A DNA stretch of 28,309 nt from Bacteroidales bacterium UBA1189 (GTDB lineage: Bacteria > Bacteroidota > Bacteroidia > Bacteroidales > Bacteroidaceae), in NCBI GenBank assembly GCA_002309805.1, contig DBYJ01000032.1:1-28309 (forward strand), read 5' to 3'. The notes beneath the pieces were generated by a model. It worked only from the letters and a program-made list of their open reading frames with translations, did not search any database and had not been told where the DNA came from. Positions 14,663-22,924 of this stretch are shown here, piece after piece (position 1 is the stretch's first letter; each line of letters opens with the position of its first letter). Made by a program: the position numbers and the translations under genes.

Positions 14663-15406
14663 ATGGAACGGTACGGCATCATCGGTAAGCCCCTCGGGCA
14701 CTCCTTCTCGCAGAAATACTTCACGGAGTTTTTCCAGCGGACGGGGCGCGATGCGGCCTATGAGCCCTATGTGCTCGATAGCATCGAGGAGTTTCCTGCT
14801 CTGATTGCCGCTCATCCTGACCTTGTCGGACTGAACGTCACCATCCCCTACAAGCAGGCCGTCAAGCCCTATCTGGACGACATCGTCCCCGAAGCCGCAG
14901 CTATCGGTGCCGTTAACGTCATCAAGGTAGGACATTCCGGAGGCAAAACCATCCTCACGGGCTACAATACCGATGTCATCGGCTTCACCCGCTCCATCCG
15001 TCCCTTGCTGAAGGCGCACCATACCCACGCTCTCATCCTCGGCACGGGCGGCGCATCGAAAGCCGTCGAGAATGGCCTCCATCAGCTGGGAATCTCCACG
15101 GTCTTCGTCTCGCGAACGCGACGCGAGGGCGCCGTAGGCTACGAGGACCTCACGCCGAAAGTCATGAAGCGCTATAGCGTCATCGTCAACGCCACACCCC
15201 TCGGCACTTTCCCCGACGTGGAACGTTGCCCCGATATCCCCTACCCGCTCCTTACCGACGCCCACCTCTGCTACGACCTTGTCTATAACCCCGACAAGTC
15301 GCTCTTCCTCCAGAAAGCAGAAGCGCAAGGTGCCACTATCAAAAACGGACTCGAAATGTTACACATCCAGGCCGACGAAGCCTGGAAGATTTGGACTGCA
15401 GAATAA
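14663..15406 (+). CDS. aroE: Shikimate dehydrogenase
   Basis: NADP-dependent reduction of 3-dehydroshikimate to shikimate in aromatic amino acid synthesis. The protein is 247 residues, on the short side. The substrate site shows GKPLGHSFSQ (residues 7-16) and NVTIPYK with the catalytic lysine, followed by the catalytic aspartate in GYNTDVIGF. The nucleotide-binding turn is GTGGASKAV. The C-terminal GLEMLHIQADEAWKIW is a family signature with the conserved glutamine. It begins 11 bases after purC and is followed 5 bases later by the TPM gene, so it sits inside a tight operon. Confidence 0.96.
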   Translation: MERYGIIGKPLGHSFSQKYFTEFFQRTGRDAAYEPYVLDSIEEFPALIAAHPDLVGLNVTIPYKQAVKPYLDDIVPEAAAIGAVNVIKVGHSGGKTILTGYNTDVIGFTRSIRPLLKAHHTHALILGTGGASKAVENGLHQLGISTVFVSRTRREGAVGYEDLTPKVMKRYSVIVNATPLGTFPDVERCPDIPYPLLTDAHLCYDLVYNPDKSLFLQKAEAQGATIKNGLEMLHIQADEAWKIWTAE

Positions 15407-15411
15407 AGAAC

Positions 15412-16305
15412 GTGAAACGGATTACTACCCTTTTTATCACCCTGTTCCTTGTCACGCTTAGTATGAGCGCGACAGTCTGGACGCCGAAGACGGTACCCAT
15501 CATCCATTTACAGGATTCCACCCGCTACGTTTGCAACCCCGAGGGCATCCTCTCGCAGTCGGCTTGCGACGAAATTGACGCTATCTTCCGCGCCGTGGAG
15601 GACAGCACTGGCGTACAGGCCTTGGTAGCCGTACTCTCCGGCATCGACCCCGACGACTGCTTTGAGTTCTCCCGCCTCCTGGGCGAGACGGTCGGCGTGG
15701 GCGTTGAAGGAAGGGACAACGGCATCGTTGTCGTACTCAGCACCACAGAGCGCGACATCAGTTTTTCCACAGGCTACGGCGTTGAAGGCGTCATCACCGA
15801 TGCCCTCAGCAAACGCATCCAGGTTAACAATATGGTGCCTTACTTCCGCGACGACAACTGGGACGAGGGTATGGTGGAGGGCATGCGCGAGCTCGGCAAA
15901 TACCTGCTTGACCCCGAACTGGCCGCTCGCGAAGAGAGAAAGGAAAACAGCCTCATCGTCCTGTTGCTCCTGTTCATCTTCTGCGCCCCCTTGGCCCTGT
16001 TTTACTTGGCCTTCCGCCTTACGAAGAAGTGCCCCAATTGCGGCAAGTACAAACTGAAGCTCACCCATACCGAAACGCTCTATAAGACCATCCGCGGAAA
16101 GAAAGTCCGCTACACTTACACCTGCAAGAACTGTAACCATCAGGTCATCAAGGACCGCTATACCGACTTCGGCAACTCGTCCGGCAGCAGTTCTGCCGGA
16201 GGCGGAACCATCATCGGAGGAGGCTTCGGAGGTGGCGGAGGCTTCGGAGGTGGACACTACGGCGGAGGCCATTTCGGCGGGGGTGGTGCTCACACCAAGT
16301 TTTGA
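15412..16305 (+). CDS. TPM-domain membrane protein with zinc ribbon
   Basis: An exported, membrane-anchored protein of the TPM/YgcG group. With the GTG at 15412 it starts MKRITTLFITLF, a good signal peptide ending near residue 19. A TTG at 15391 would put seven extra residues inside the aroE end and is less likely. The TPM domain covers about 35-170 (NGIVVVLST, STGYGVEGVITDA). A transmembrane helix follows at about 185-203, then a cytoplasmic zinc-ribbon-like part with CPNCGK and CKNCNH, and a Gly-rich tail rich in Phe, Tyr and His. TPM proteins have been linked to phosphatase activity and membrane complexes. The next gene is lemA, a common partner. Confidence 0.88.
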   Translation: MKRITTLFITLFLVTLSMSATVWTPKTVPIIHLQDSTRYVCNPEGILSQSACDEIDAIFRAVEDSTGVQALVAVLSGIDPDDCFEFSRLLGETVGVGVEGRDNGIVVVLSTTERDISFSTGYGVEGVITDALSKRIQVNNMVPYFRDDNWDEGMVEGMRELGKYLLDPELAAREERKENSLIVLLLLFIFCAPLALFYLAFRLTKKCPNCGKYKLKLTHTETLYKTIRGKKVRYTYTCKNCNHQVIKDRYTDFGNSSGSSSAGGGTIIGGGFGGGGGFGGGHYGGGHFGGGGAHTKF

Positions 16306-16354
16306 AATCAATCACACCTTATAAACATTATTCATTCTTAATTAACAAAAACCT

Positions 16355-16942
16355 ATGAAAAAGAGTAAATCTGTTTTGATTCTCGTAATCATCGTAGCTC
16401 TCCTCGCTCTCTGGGGCGTGAAAATCTACAACAACATGGTCAGCCAAGAAGAGGGAGTCTCAACCGCCTGGGCAAACGTCGAAAGCCAGTACCAGCGCCG
16501 TGCCGACCTTATCCCTAACCTCGTCAATACCGTCAAGGGCTATGCCGCTCACGAGAGCGAGACCCTGCAGGCCGTCGTCAACGCCCGCACCAAGGCTACG
16601 TCCATCAACATCGATGCCGAGAACATGACTGCCGAACAGCTGCAAGAGTTCCAAAAGGCCCAGAGCGAAGTGGGCGGCGCACTCGGACGACTCATCGCCA
16701 TCAGCGAGAACTATCCCGACTTGAAGGCTAACCAAAACTTCCTCGAGCTGCAGGCCCAGCTGGAAGGCACGGAGAACCGCATCGCCGTAGAGCGCAAGAA
16801 CTTCAACGAAGCAGCCAAGAAGTTCAACACCTACATCCGCAAGTTCCCGCAGAGCCTCCTCGCCGGCGTGTTCGGTTTCGACAAGAAGCCCTACTTCGAA
16901 GCTGAGGAAGGTTCGCAGAAGGCTCCCACGGTACAGTTCTAA
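16355..16942 (+). CDS. lemA: LemA family protein
   Basis: A 195-residue protein with one N-terminal transmembrane helix (about residues 5-24) and a long helical domain exposed on the far side. Signature stretches are AWANVESQYQRRADLIPNLV near residue 40 and the C-terminal FNTYIRKFPQSLLAGVFGF. The biological role of LemA proteins is not settled. Its pairing with a TPM-domain protein 49 bases upstream is frequent in bacteria and suggests a shared envelope function. A terminator-like hairpin follows at 16968-16995, so transcription may partly end here. Confidence 0.95.
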   Translation: MKKSKSVLILVIIVALLALWGVKIYNNMVSQEEGVSTAWANVESQYQRRADLIPNLVNTVKGYAAHESETLQAVVNARTKATSINIDAENMTAEQLQEFQKAQSEVGGALGRLIAISENYPDLKANQNFLELQAQLEGTENRIAVERKNFNEAAKKFNTYIRKFPQSLLAGVFGFDKKPYFEAEEGSQKAPTVQF

Positions 16943-16967
16943 GCTGCTCCTGAAAATTCCGGAAACT

Positions 16968-16995
16968 CCGGATTTCCGGAAAATCCGGCTCTTTT
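16968..16995 (+). terminator. Probable intrinsic terminator after lemA
   Basis: CCGGATTT (16968-16975) can pair with AAATCCGG (16981-16988) around a CCGGA loop, followed by CTCTTTT. Overlapping CCGG units upstream (ATTCCGGAAACTCCGG) allow alternative pairings. The tail is short, so partial read-through into purM is likely, as no promoter of the usual type is visible before purM. Confidence 0.55.
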
Positions 16996-17025
16996 AATAA
17001 CAATCTTAAATCCTCAAATTCCCCA

Positions 17026-18204
17026 ATGGACCAGCGCTACATGATGCGGGGCGTTTCTGCCGCAAAGGAAGATGTCCACAACGCCATCAGGAACATCGAC
17101 AAGGGCCTCTATCCAAAAGCCTTCTGCAAGATAATTCCTGACCTTCTGGGCGGAGACCCTGATTACTGCAATATCATGCACGCCGACGGAGCGGGCACGA
17201 AGTCGTCCCTCGCCTACCTTTACTGGAAGGAGACGGGCGACCTCAGCGTCTGGAAAGGCATCGCCCAGGACGCCCTCATCATGAACATCGACGACCTGCT
17301 TTGCGTAGGCGCCACCACAGGCATTCTCGTCTCGTCCACCATCGGACGCAACAAGATGCTCATCCCTGGCGAAGTCATAAGCGCTATTATCAACGGCACG
17401 GACGAATTGCTTGCTGAGCTTCGCGCGATGGGCGTGGGTGTTTACGGCACGGGAGGCGAGACGGCTGACGTTGGCGACCTCGTGCGCACCATCATCGTCG
17501 ATAGTACCGTCACCTGCCGTATGCGTCGTAGCGACATCATCGACAACGCCCACATCTGCGCCGGCGACGTCATCGTGGGCCTCTCCTCCACAGGTCAAGC
17601 CACCTACGAGCGGCAGTACAACGGCGGCATGGGCAGCAACGGGCTCACTAGCGCGCGCCACGACGTTTTCGCCAAATACCTGGCTGAGAAATACCCTGAG
17701 AGTTACGACCATGCCGTCCCTAATGAATTGGTCTATTCGGGCCGTCTGCGTCTGACCGATCCTGTCAAGGGCACCTCCCTCAACGCCGGTCAGCTCGTAC
17801 TCTCCCCCACCCGCACCTACGCCCCCGTCATCAGCCGTATGCTGGAGGAGATGCGCCCTCGTATACACGGCATGATTCATTGCACGGGCGGTGCCCAGAC
17901 GAAAATCCTGCACTTTGTGGACGGGCTGCGCATCGTCAAGGACAACATGTTCCCCATCCCTCCGCTCTTCCACACCATCCAAGCACAGAGCGGCACGGAC
18001 TGGGCCGAAATGTACAAGGTGTTCAATATGGGCCATCGTATGGAGATTTATCTCTCACCCGACGACGCCCAGGCCGTTATCGACATTGCCCGCACGTTCC
18101 ACATCGACGCGCAGGTCGTCGGCCACGTGGAGGCGCTCCCCACCTCGTCCGAAAAGCCACGCGAACTGATCATCCGTTCCGAATACGGCGAATTTATTTA
18201 CTAA
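17026..18204 (+). CDS. purM: Phosphoribosylformylglycinamidine cyclo-ligase (AIR synthase)
   Basis: Closes the imidazole ring of FGAM with ATP to form AIR in de novo purine synthesis. The 392-residue protein is longer than E. coli PurM (about 345) but in line with Bacteroidota homologues as I recall them. The family hallmark MHADGAGTKSS is near residue 52, followed by QDALIMNIDDLLCVGA, GTGGETADV, GLSSTGQATYE and HCTGGAQTKILHF. gcvT starts 51 bases later. The link is plausible because purine synthesis uses formyl-THF derived from the one-carbon pool that the glycine cleavage system feeds. Confidence 0.95.
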   Translation: MDQRYMMRGVSAAKEDVHNAIRNIDKGLYPKAFCKIIPDLLGGDPDYCNIMHADGAGTKSSLAYLYWKETGDLSVWKGIAQDALIMNIDDLLCVGATTGILVSSTIGRNKMLIPGEVISAIINGTDELLAELRAMGVGVYGTGGETADVGDLVRTIIVDSTVTCRMRRSDIIDNAHICAGDVIVGLSSTGQATYERQYNGGMGSNGLTSARHDVFAKYLAEKYPESYDHAVPNELVYSGRLRLTDPVKGTSLNAGQLVLSPTRTYAPVISRMLEEMRPRIHGMIHCTGGAQTKILHFVDGLRIVKDNMFPIPPLFHTIQAQSGTDWAEMYKVFNMGHRMEIYLSPDDAQAVIDIARTFHIDAQVVGHVEALPTSSEKPRELIIRSEYGEFIY

Positions 18205-18255
18205 TACCAGATTTTCATAATTTCAAAAAACAACATTCAAAAGTTCCTAAACAAC

Positions 18256-19350
18256 ATGGAAAATTACAAAAAGACATGCTTATACGACAAGCACGTTGCC
18301 CTTGGTGCCAAGATGAGTCCTTTTGGCGGATTCGACATGCCCATTGAGTACTCCACCATCAAAGACGAGCACATGGCTGTCCGCACAGCTGCCGGCATCT
18401 TCGACGTCAGCCACATGGGCGAAATCTTCGTCAGTGGCGCCGATGCAGAGAAATTTGTCAACCATATCTTCACCAACGACATCACCGATGCTCCCTACGG
18501 CAAGATCTACTACGGTATCATGTGCTACCCCGATGGCGGCAGCGTCGATGACCTGCTGGTCTATAAGATGAAGGGCGACCTCTACCTGCTGGTGGTGAAT
18601 GCCGCCAACATCGACAAGGACGACGCCTGGATCCGCAAGCAAAGCAAGGGCTACGACGTCACCATCGATAACAAGTCCGATGTCTATGGCCAGGTAGCCG
18701 TTCAGGGTCCTCTTGCCGAGGAGAAGGTCGAGCGCCTGCTGGGCCTCGCCGTCAAGGACCTCGCCTTCTACACCTTCAAGGAAATCGACGTCGATGGCGA
18801 GACCATCATCGCCAGCCGCACAGGCTATACGGGCGAGGACGGCTTCGAGCTCTACGGCTCGCACGCCTATATTAACAAGGTGTGGGACGTGCTCGTCGGC
18901 TCGGGCGAGGTGGCTCCCTGCGGACTGGGCTGCCGCGACACGCTCCGCTTCGAGGTGGCCCTGCCGCTCTACGGCCACGAACTCAGCCCCGAGATCTCGC
19001 CCCTCATGGCAGGCCTCGGCATGTTCGTCAAGCTCGACAAGCCCGAGTTCATCGGCAAGGAAGCCCTGGCCGAGCAGAAGGCTAATGGCGTGAAGCAGAA
19101 GATTGTCGGCATCGAGCTGCACGACAAGGCCATTCCCCGCAACGGTTATCCCGTCGAGGTGAACGGCGAGGAAGTCGGCGTCGTCACCACAGGCTATCAC
19201 GGCCTCTCTGTAGACAAGAGCATCTGCATGGCGCTCGTCGATGCCCGCTATGCCGCCCTCGACACCCCCGTTGAAATCCGAATCCGTAAAAAGACCTTCC
19301 CAGGCACCGTCGTCAAGAAGAAATTTTTCAACAAAAGCTACAAGAAATAA
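18256..19350 (+). CDS. gcvT: Glycine cleavage system T protein (aminomethyltransferase)
   Basis: Transfers the aminomethyl carbon from lipoyl-H protein to THF, releasing ammonia and giving 5,10-methylene-THF. The 364-residue length is standard. Motifs include MSPFGGFDMPIEYS, GIFDVSHMGEI, the ASRTGYTGEDGFELY folate-site segment, and CGLGCRDTLRFE. First of four consecutive gcv genes (T, H, PA, PB). No glycine riboswitch can be seen in the 51-base gap before it or elsewhere in the operon. The L protein (lpd) gene is not in the window. Confidence 0.97.
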   Translation: MENYKKTCLYDKHVALGAKMSPFGGFDMPIEYSTIKDEHMAVRTAAGIFDVSHMGEIFVSGADAEKFVNHIFTNDITDAPYGKIYYGIMCYPDGGSVDDLLVYKMKGDLYLLVVNAANIDKDDAWIRKQSKGYDVTIDNKSDVYGQVAVQGPLAEEKVERLLGLAVKDLAFYTFKEIDVDGETIIASRTGYTGEDGFELYGSHAYINKVWDVLVGSGEVAPCGLGCRDTLRFEVALPLYGHELSPEISPLMAGLGMFVKLDKPEFIGKEALAEQKANGVKQKIVGIELHDKAIPRNGYPVEVNGEEVGVVTTGYHGLSVDKSICMALVDARYAALDTPVEIRIRKKTFPGTVVKKKFFNKSYKK

Positions 19351-19380
19351 TCATTTACTAATCTTAATCAAATTATCAGT

Positions 19381-19758
19381 ATGGCAAAAGTAGAAACCGG
19401 CCTCAAGTATGCCGAAACACACGAATGGGTAAAAGTAGAAGGCGAATTTGCTTTCATTGGAATCAGCGACTATGCTCAGCACGAGTTGGGCGACGTCGTC
19501 TATGTCGACCTCCCTGCCGAGGGTGAGTACATCACCAAGGGCGAGGACTTCGGCGCCGTCGAAAGCACCAAGGCAGCCAGCGACCTCATCGCTCCCGTCA
19601 GCGGAACCGTCGAAGAAGTCAATACCGCCCTCGACGACACCCCCGAACTGCTCAACGAAGACCCCTACACCAACTGGATGCTCAAGGTGAAGCTCGCCGA
19701 TGCTGCTGAGCTCGACAGCCTTATGGACGCCGCCGCCTACGAAGCATTCTGCGGATAA
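19381..19758 (+). CDS. gcvH: Glycine cleavage system H protein
   Basis: The lipoyl carrier that shuttles the aminomethyl group between the P, T and L proteins. The 125-residue sequence is typical: THEWVKVEGEFAFIGISDYAQ near the start, then the lipoylated lysine Lys64 in AVESTKAASDL, and a closing helix YTNWMLKVKL. It begins 30 bases after gcvT. The gap after it (126 bases) is unusual for this operon because it holds a repeat hairpin, so expression of gcvPA and gcvPB may differ from that of gcvT and gcvH. Confidence 0.97.
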   Translation: MAKVETGLKYAETHEWVKVEGEFAFIGISDYAQHELGDVVYVDLPAEGEYITKGEDFGAVESTKAASDLIAPVSGTVEEVNTALDDTPELLNEDPYTNWMLKVKLADAAELDSLMDAAAYEAFCG

Positions 19759-19772
19759 TTGAATAATAAGAC

Positions 19773-19876
19773 ATTAGAAATTAGGAATTATTTTGCGAAC
19801 GGCGACCACCTGTGGCCAATTCCTCTTTCCTAATTTCTAATTCCTAATTTTCATTCCTCATTTCTAATTTTTCTAT
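19773..19876. repeat. 7-bp-period inverted repeat between gcvH and gcvPA
   Basis: ATTAGAAATTAGGAA (19773-19787) is perfectly complementary to TTCCTAATTTCTAAT (19827-19841), a 15-bp stem with a 39-base loop. A smaller hairpin CCAC-CT-GTGG sits in that loop (19806-19815). Each arm is built of 7-bp units (ATTAGRA on one side, CTAATTY on the other), and further CTAATTY or TCATTYC units continue to about 19876. The arms resemble the repeats at 9735-9758 and 23951-23988. No T-tract follows as in a terminator, though the flank is T-rich. Confidence 0.85.
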
Positions 19877-19884
19877 TCTTCAGA

Positions 19885-21210
19885 ATGCACCCTTACATTC
19901 CCCACACTCCGGATGATATCCGAAAGATGCTGGACACGGTGGGTATGAAGTCGCTCGACGACCTCTATGCCGATGTGCCGCAGGAATACATCTACAAGGG
20001 CGACTACGACCTCCCTGACGCCATGAGCGAGGACGAAATCCGTCGTTTCTTCGAGGACCTTGCCACCCGTAATGTCAAGATGACCTGCTTCGCCGGACAG
20101 GGCTGGTACGACCATTGCACCCCCTCCGTCATCCCCTACCTCACCCAGCGTAGCGAGTTCCTTACCGCCTACACCCCCTATCAGCCTGAGATCAGTCAGG
20201 GCACGCTCCGCTACATCTTCGAGTTCCAGAGCATGGTCTGCGCCCTCACAGGACTCGAGGTCAGCAATGCCTCCATGTACGACGGCCCTACTGCGGCTGC
20301 CGAAGCCGTGCGCATGGCCGTAGCCTCCACACGCAAGAAGGACGTTGTCCTCATCGCCTCCACCTTGCTGCCGCAGGTGAAAGAGGTGGTCAGGACCTAT
20401 GCCTCCTATTCCGGCACCGTCATCGAAGAAATTGCCGAAGCCGAAGGTCAGACCTCCTTCGAAGCCCTCGCCGCAGCCCTTGCCAGCGGCAGGGTAGCAG
20501 GCGTGATGGTTCCTAACGTCAACCGCTACGGCATCATCGAGGACCACACGGGCTTTGCCGATGCCGTCCACGCCGCTGGAGCCCTATTCATTGAATACTG
20601 CGACCCCTCCACCCTTGCCGTGCTGAAGAGTCCGGCTGAATGGGGTGCAGATGTGGCCGTCGGCGACGGACAGAGCCTTGGAATCCCCCTTTGCTACGGC
20701 GGCCCCACGCTCGGCTTCATGGCCTGCAAGAAGGACTACCTGCGCAAGCTGCCTGGACGTATCGTCGGCGCCACTACCGACCGCGACGGCAAGCGTTGTT
20801 TCGTCCTCACCCTGCAGGCACGCGAACAGCATATCCGCCGCGACAAGGCTACCAGCAACATCTGCTCCAACCAGTCGCTCATGGCGCTCTGGGTCACCAT
20901 CTACCTCTCGCTCCTCGGCCCGAAGGGGCTGGTTGACGTCAACGAGCGCTCTAGCGCCTCCGCCCATTACCTCTGCGACCAGCTGCTGGCCACAGGACGC
21001 TTCACCCCCGTCAGCGATAAGCCCTTCCTGAAGGAGTTCGCGCTTGACTACAAGGGCGATGCCCACGCCCTCCACAAAGCATTGGCCGACAAAGGCATCC
21101 TGGCAGGCGTCGTCATCGGCGACCATCGCATCTGCTTCGCTGTGACAGAGAAGCGCACCCGTGAAGAAATCGATTGTCTGATTAAAGCAATAAAGAAGGC
21201 AGCCCTATGA
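19885..21210 (+). CDS. gcvPA: Glycine decarboxylase subunit 1 (P protein, alpha)
   Basis: The N-terminal half of the split, PLP-dependent glycine dehydrogenase. Together with GcvPB it decarboxylates glycine and loads the aminomethyl group on GcvH. The 441-residue length is usual for subunit 1. Recognisable stretches include MHPYIPHTPDDIRKML, FAGQGWYDHCTPSVIPYL, TPYQPEISQGTL, NASMYDGPTAAAEA and REQHIRRDKATSNICSNQ. The catalytic lysine is on the partner subunit. The stop overlaps the gcvPB start in an ATGA junction, consistent with equal synthesis of both subunits. Confidence 0.97.
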   Translation: MHPYIPHTPDDIRKMLDTVGMKSLDDLYADVPQEYIYKGDYDLPDAMSEDEIRRFFEDLATRNVKMTCFAGQGWYDHCTPSVIPYLTQRSEFLTAYTPYQPEISQGTLRYIFEFQSMVCALTGLEVSNASMYDGPTAAAEAVRMAVASTRKKDVVLIASTLLPQVKEVVRTYASYSGTVIEEIAEAEGQTSFEALAAALASGRVAGVMVPNVNRYGIIEDHTGFADAVHAAGALFIEYCDPSTLAVLKSPAEWGADVAVGDGQSLGIPLCYGGPTLGFMACKKDYLRKLPGRIVGATTDRDGKRCFVLTLQAREQHIRRDKATSNICSNQSLMALWVTIYLSLLGPKGLVDVNERSSASAHYLCDQLLATGRFTPVSDKPFLKEFALDYKGDAHALHKALADKGILAGVVIGDHRICFAVTEKRTREEIDCLIKAIKKAAL

Positions 21211-22682
21211 GATACTACGACCACCTGATATTCGATTATTCCAAGCCCGGCCGTAAGGGCTACACCCTGCCCAAGGCTGCCGCTCCCGCGACCTCCACGG
21301 CCGTTCCTGAAGGCCTCCGCCGCTCGTCGGCTCCCGCCCTGCCCGAGGTGAGCGAGGTGGACGTCGTCCGCCACTACACCAACCTCTCGCAGATGAACTT
21401 CGGCGTCGATACCGGCTTCTACCCCCTGGGCAGCTGCACGATGAAGTACAACCCGAAGATCAACGAGGAGATTGCCGCCCTGCCCGCCTTCGCCGCCATC
21501 CATCCCCTGCAGCCCGTCGCGACCGTCCAGGGCGTGCAGGCCGTCTATCGCGGCATGGAGCAGATGCTCTCGGCCATCACAGGCATGTCCTACTTCACCC
21601 TCAACCCCTGCGCGGGCGCCCACGGCGAGCTCACAGGCCTGATGATCATGCGCGCCTACCATCGCAGCCGGGGCGACATGGGCCGCACGAAGGTCATCGT
21701 CCCCGATAGCGCCCACGGCACCAACCCCGCCTCGGCAGCCGTCTGTGGACTGGATGTCGTCGTCGTCAAGTCGAACGCCGACGGCCTCGTCGATGTCGAG
21801 GACCTCAAGCCCCTGCTGGGCCCCGACCTCGCCGGCATCATGATGACCAACCCCAACACCCTTGGCCTCTTCGAGCGCGACATCAAGCAGATTGCCGCCC
21901 TCGTGCACGAGGCAGGCGGACTGCTCTACTACGACGGAGCCAACATGAACCCCCTCATCGGCAAGGTCCGTCCGGGCGACATGGGCTTCGACATCATGCA
22001 CCTCAACCTCCACAAGTCGTTCTCCACGCCCCACGGCGGCGGCGGACCCGGCAGCGGACCCGTCGGCGTCGCAGCCTTCCTGAAGGACTGCCTGCCCTAC
22101 CCGCATACCGACGTCCAGCCTCATGGCGACCTCAGCCTCGTGACCCCCGCGAAGACCGCCGGCCGCGTGAGCGCCCACATGGGCAACTTCGGAGTCATCC
22201 TGCGCGCCTACGCCTGGCTGCTCACCATCGGCCGTCAGCACGTCCGCGAGGTGGGTCCCATCGCCACGCTCAACGCCAACTATGTCAAAGAGCTCCTGCG
22301 CGACGCCTATAAGCTGCCCATCCCCAGCGTCTGCAAGCACGAGTTCGTCTTCGACGGACTCATCAACGACGGCTCGCGCGAGGGCAAGGAGGGCGCCACG
22401 ACGCTCGACGTCGCCAAGCGCCTGCTCGACTTCGGCTTCCATGCCCCGACGATCTACTTCCCTCTCCTCTTCCACCAGGCCCTGATGATCGAGCCCACGG
22501 AGACCGAGAGCAAGGAGACGCTCGATGCCTTCATCAGCATCATGCATCGGATAGCCGCCGAAGCTGCCGAGGATCCCGACATCCTCCACGCCGCGCCCCA
22601 CGCCTGCCCCATCAGCCGTCCCGACGACACCACGGCAGCCAAACATCCCGTCATCAACTGGAATGACCTCCAGGCCGAGTAA
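21207..22682 (+). CDS. gcvPB: Glycine decarboxylase subunit 2 (P protein, beta)
   Basis: The catalytic, PLP-binding half of split glycine decarboxylase, 491 residues. The cofactor lysine is Lys270 in HLNLHKSFSTPHGGGGPGSG, followed by the glycine-rich stretch characteristic of P protein. Other family segments are GFYPLGSCTMKYNPKINEE, DSAHGTNPASAAVCG and YYDGANMNPLIG. Codon use here is among the most C-ending in the window. It is the last gene of the run and a strong hairpin terminator starts 26 bases after the stop. Confidence 0.97.
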   Translation: MRYYDHLIFDYSKPGRKGYTLPKAAAPATSTAVPEGLRRSSAPALPEVSEVDVVRHYTNLSQMNFGVDTGFYPLGSCTMKYNPKINEEIAALPAFAAIHPLQPVATVQGVQAVYRGMEQMLSAITGMSYFTLNPCAGAHGELTGLMIMRAYHRSRGDMGRTKVIVPDSAHGTNPASAAVCGLDVVVVKSNADGLVDVEDLKPLLGPDLAGIMMTNPNTLGLFERDIKQIAALVHEAGGLLYYDGANMNPLIGKVRPGDMGFDIMHLNLHKSFSTPHGGGGPGSGPVGVAAFLKDCLPYPHTDVQPHGDLSLVTPAKTAGRVSAHMGNFGVILRAYAWLLTIGRQHVREVGPIATLNANYVKELLRDAYKLPIPSVCKHEFVFDGLINDGSREGKEGATTLDVAKRLLDFGFHAPTIYFPLLFHQALMIEPTETESKETLDAFISIMHRIAAEAAEDPDILHAAPHACPISRPDDTTAAKHPVINWNDLQAE

Positions 22683-22708
22683 GCAACAACTCATCCTGCT
22701 CCCCTGTA

Positions 22709-22737
22709 GAGACGCGGCATGCCGCGTCTCTTTTTTA
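22709..22737 (+). terminator. Strong intrinsic terminator after gcvPB
   Basis: AGAGACGCGGCA (22709-22720) and TGCCGCGTCTCT (22721-22732) form a perfect 24-bp palindrome, so a GC-rich stem of about 10 pairs with a minimal loop, running directly into TTTTTT (22732-22737). It ends the purM-gcv transcript. AGAGACGCG...CGCGTCTCT palindromes recur in many bacterial genomes as far as I recall, so this may also be a member of a dispersed repeat family. Confidence 0.88.
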
Positions 22738-22780
22738 CGCCTGCTCCGCAGAGAAATAACAGTAAACGTTCTCAAATTAT

Positions 22781-22813
22781 TTTGCTTATTTCGCTCGGCT
22801 CGCCCTATCTTTA
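22781..22813 (+). promoter_or_regulatory. Upstream promoter of tsaD (P1)
   Basis: TTTG (22781-22784) is followed after 21 bases by TATCTTTA (22806-22813), a near-consensus Bacteroidota promoter. It is placed about 110 bp upstream of tsaD. A partially inverted copy of its spacer (CTGCGGCTCGGGCAAAGCAAA, on the opposite sense) lies at 22839-22859. Confidence 0.45.
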
Positions 22814-22873
22814 ATCTCCTACGGAGCTTTTAGGTAGGCTGCGGCTCGGGCAAAGCAAAAAAAGCGTTGTTTT

Positions 22874-22905
22874 CTTGCTTTTCCTCTCACCTTGCACTAC
22901 CTTTG
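22874..22905 (+). promoter_or_regulatory. Proximal promoter of tsaD (P2)
   Basis: CTTG (22874-22877) is followed after 20 bases by TACCTTTG (22898-22905), a full match to the -7 consensus. Transcription would begin near 22911, giving a leader of roughly 14 nt before the ATG at 22925. This argues against the upstream ATG at 22892, which precedes the -7 box. Confidence 0.6.
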
Positions 22906-22924
22906 CCCCCACTTTTTACAACTT

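Noticed and set aside
18205..18255. Glycine riboswitch before gcvT
   Set aside because: The gap is only 51 bases, AT-rich, with no tandem aptamer-like hairpins.
21048..22775. 575-codon minus-strand frame opposite gcvPB
   Set aside because: It mirrors the high-GC third codon positions of gcvPB. The product is a Gly/Val/Asp/His-rich string typical of antisense frames and it crosses the gcvPB terminator.
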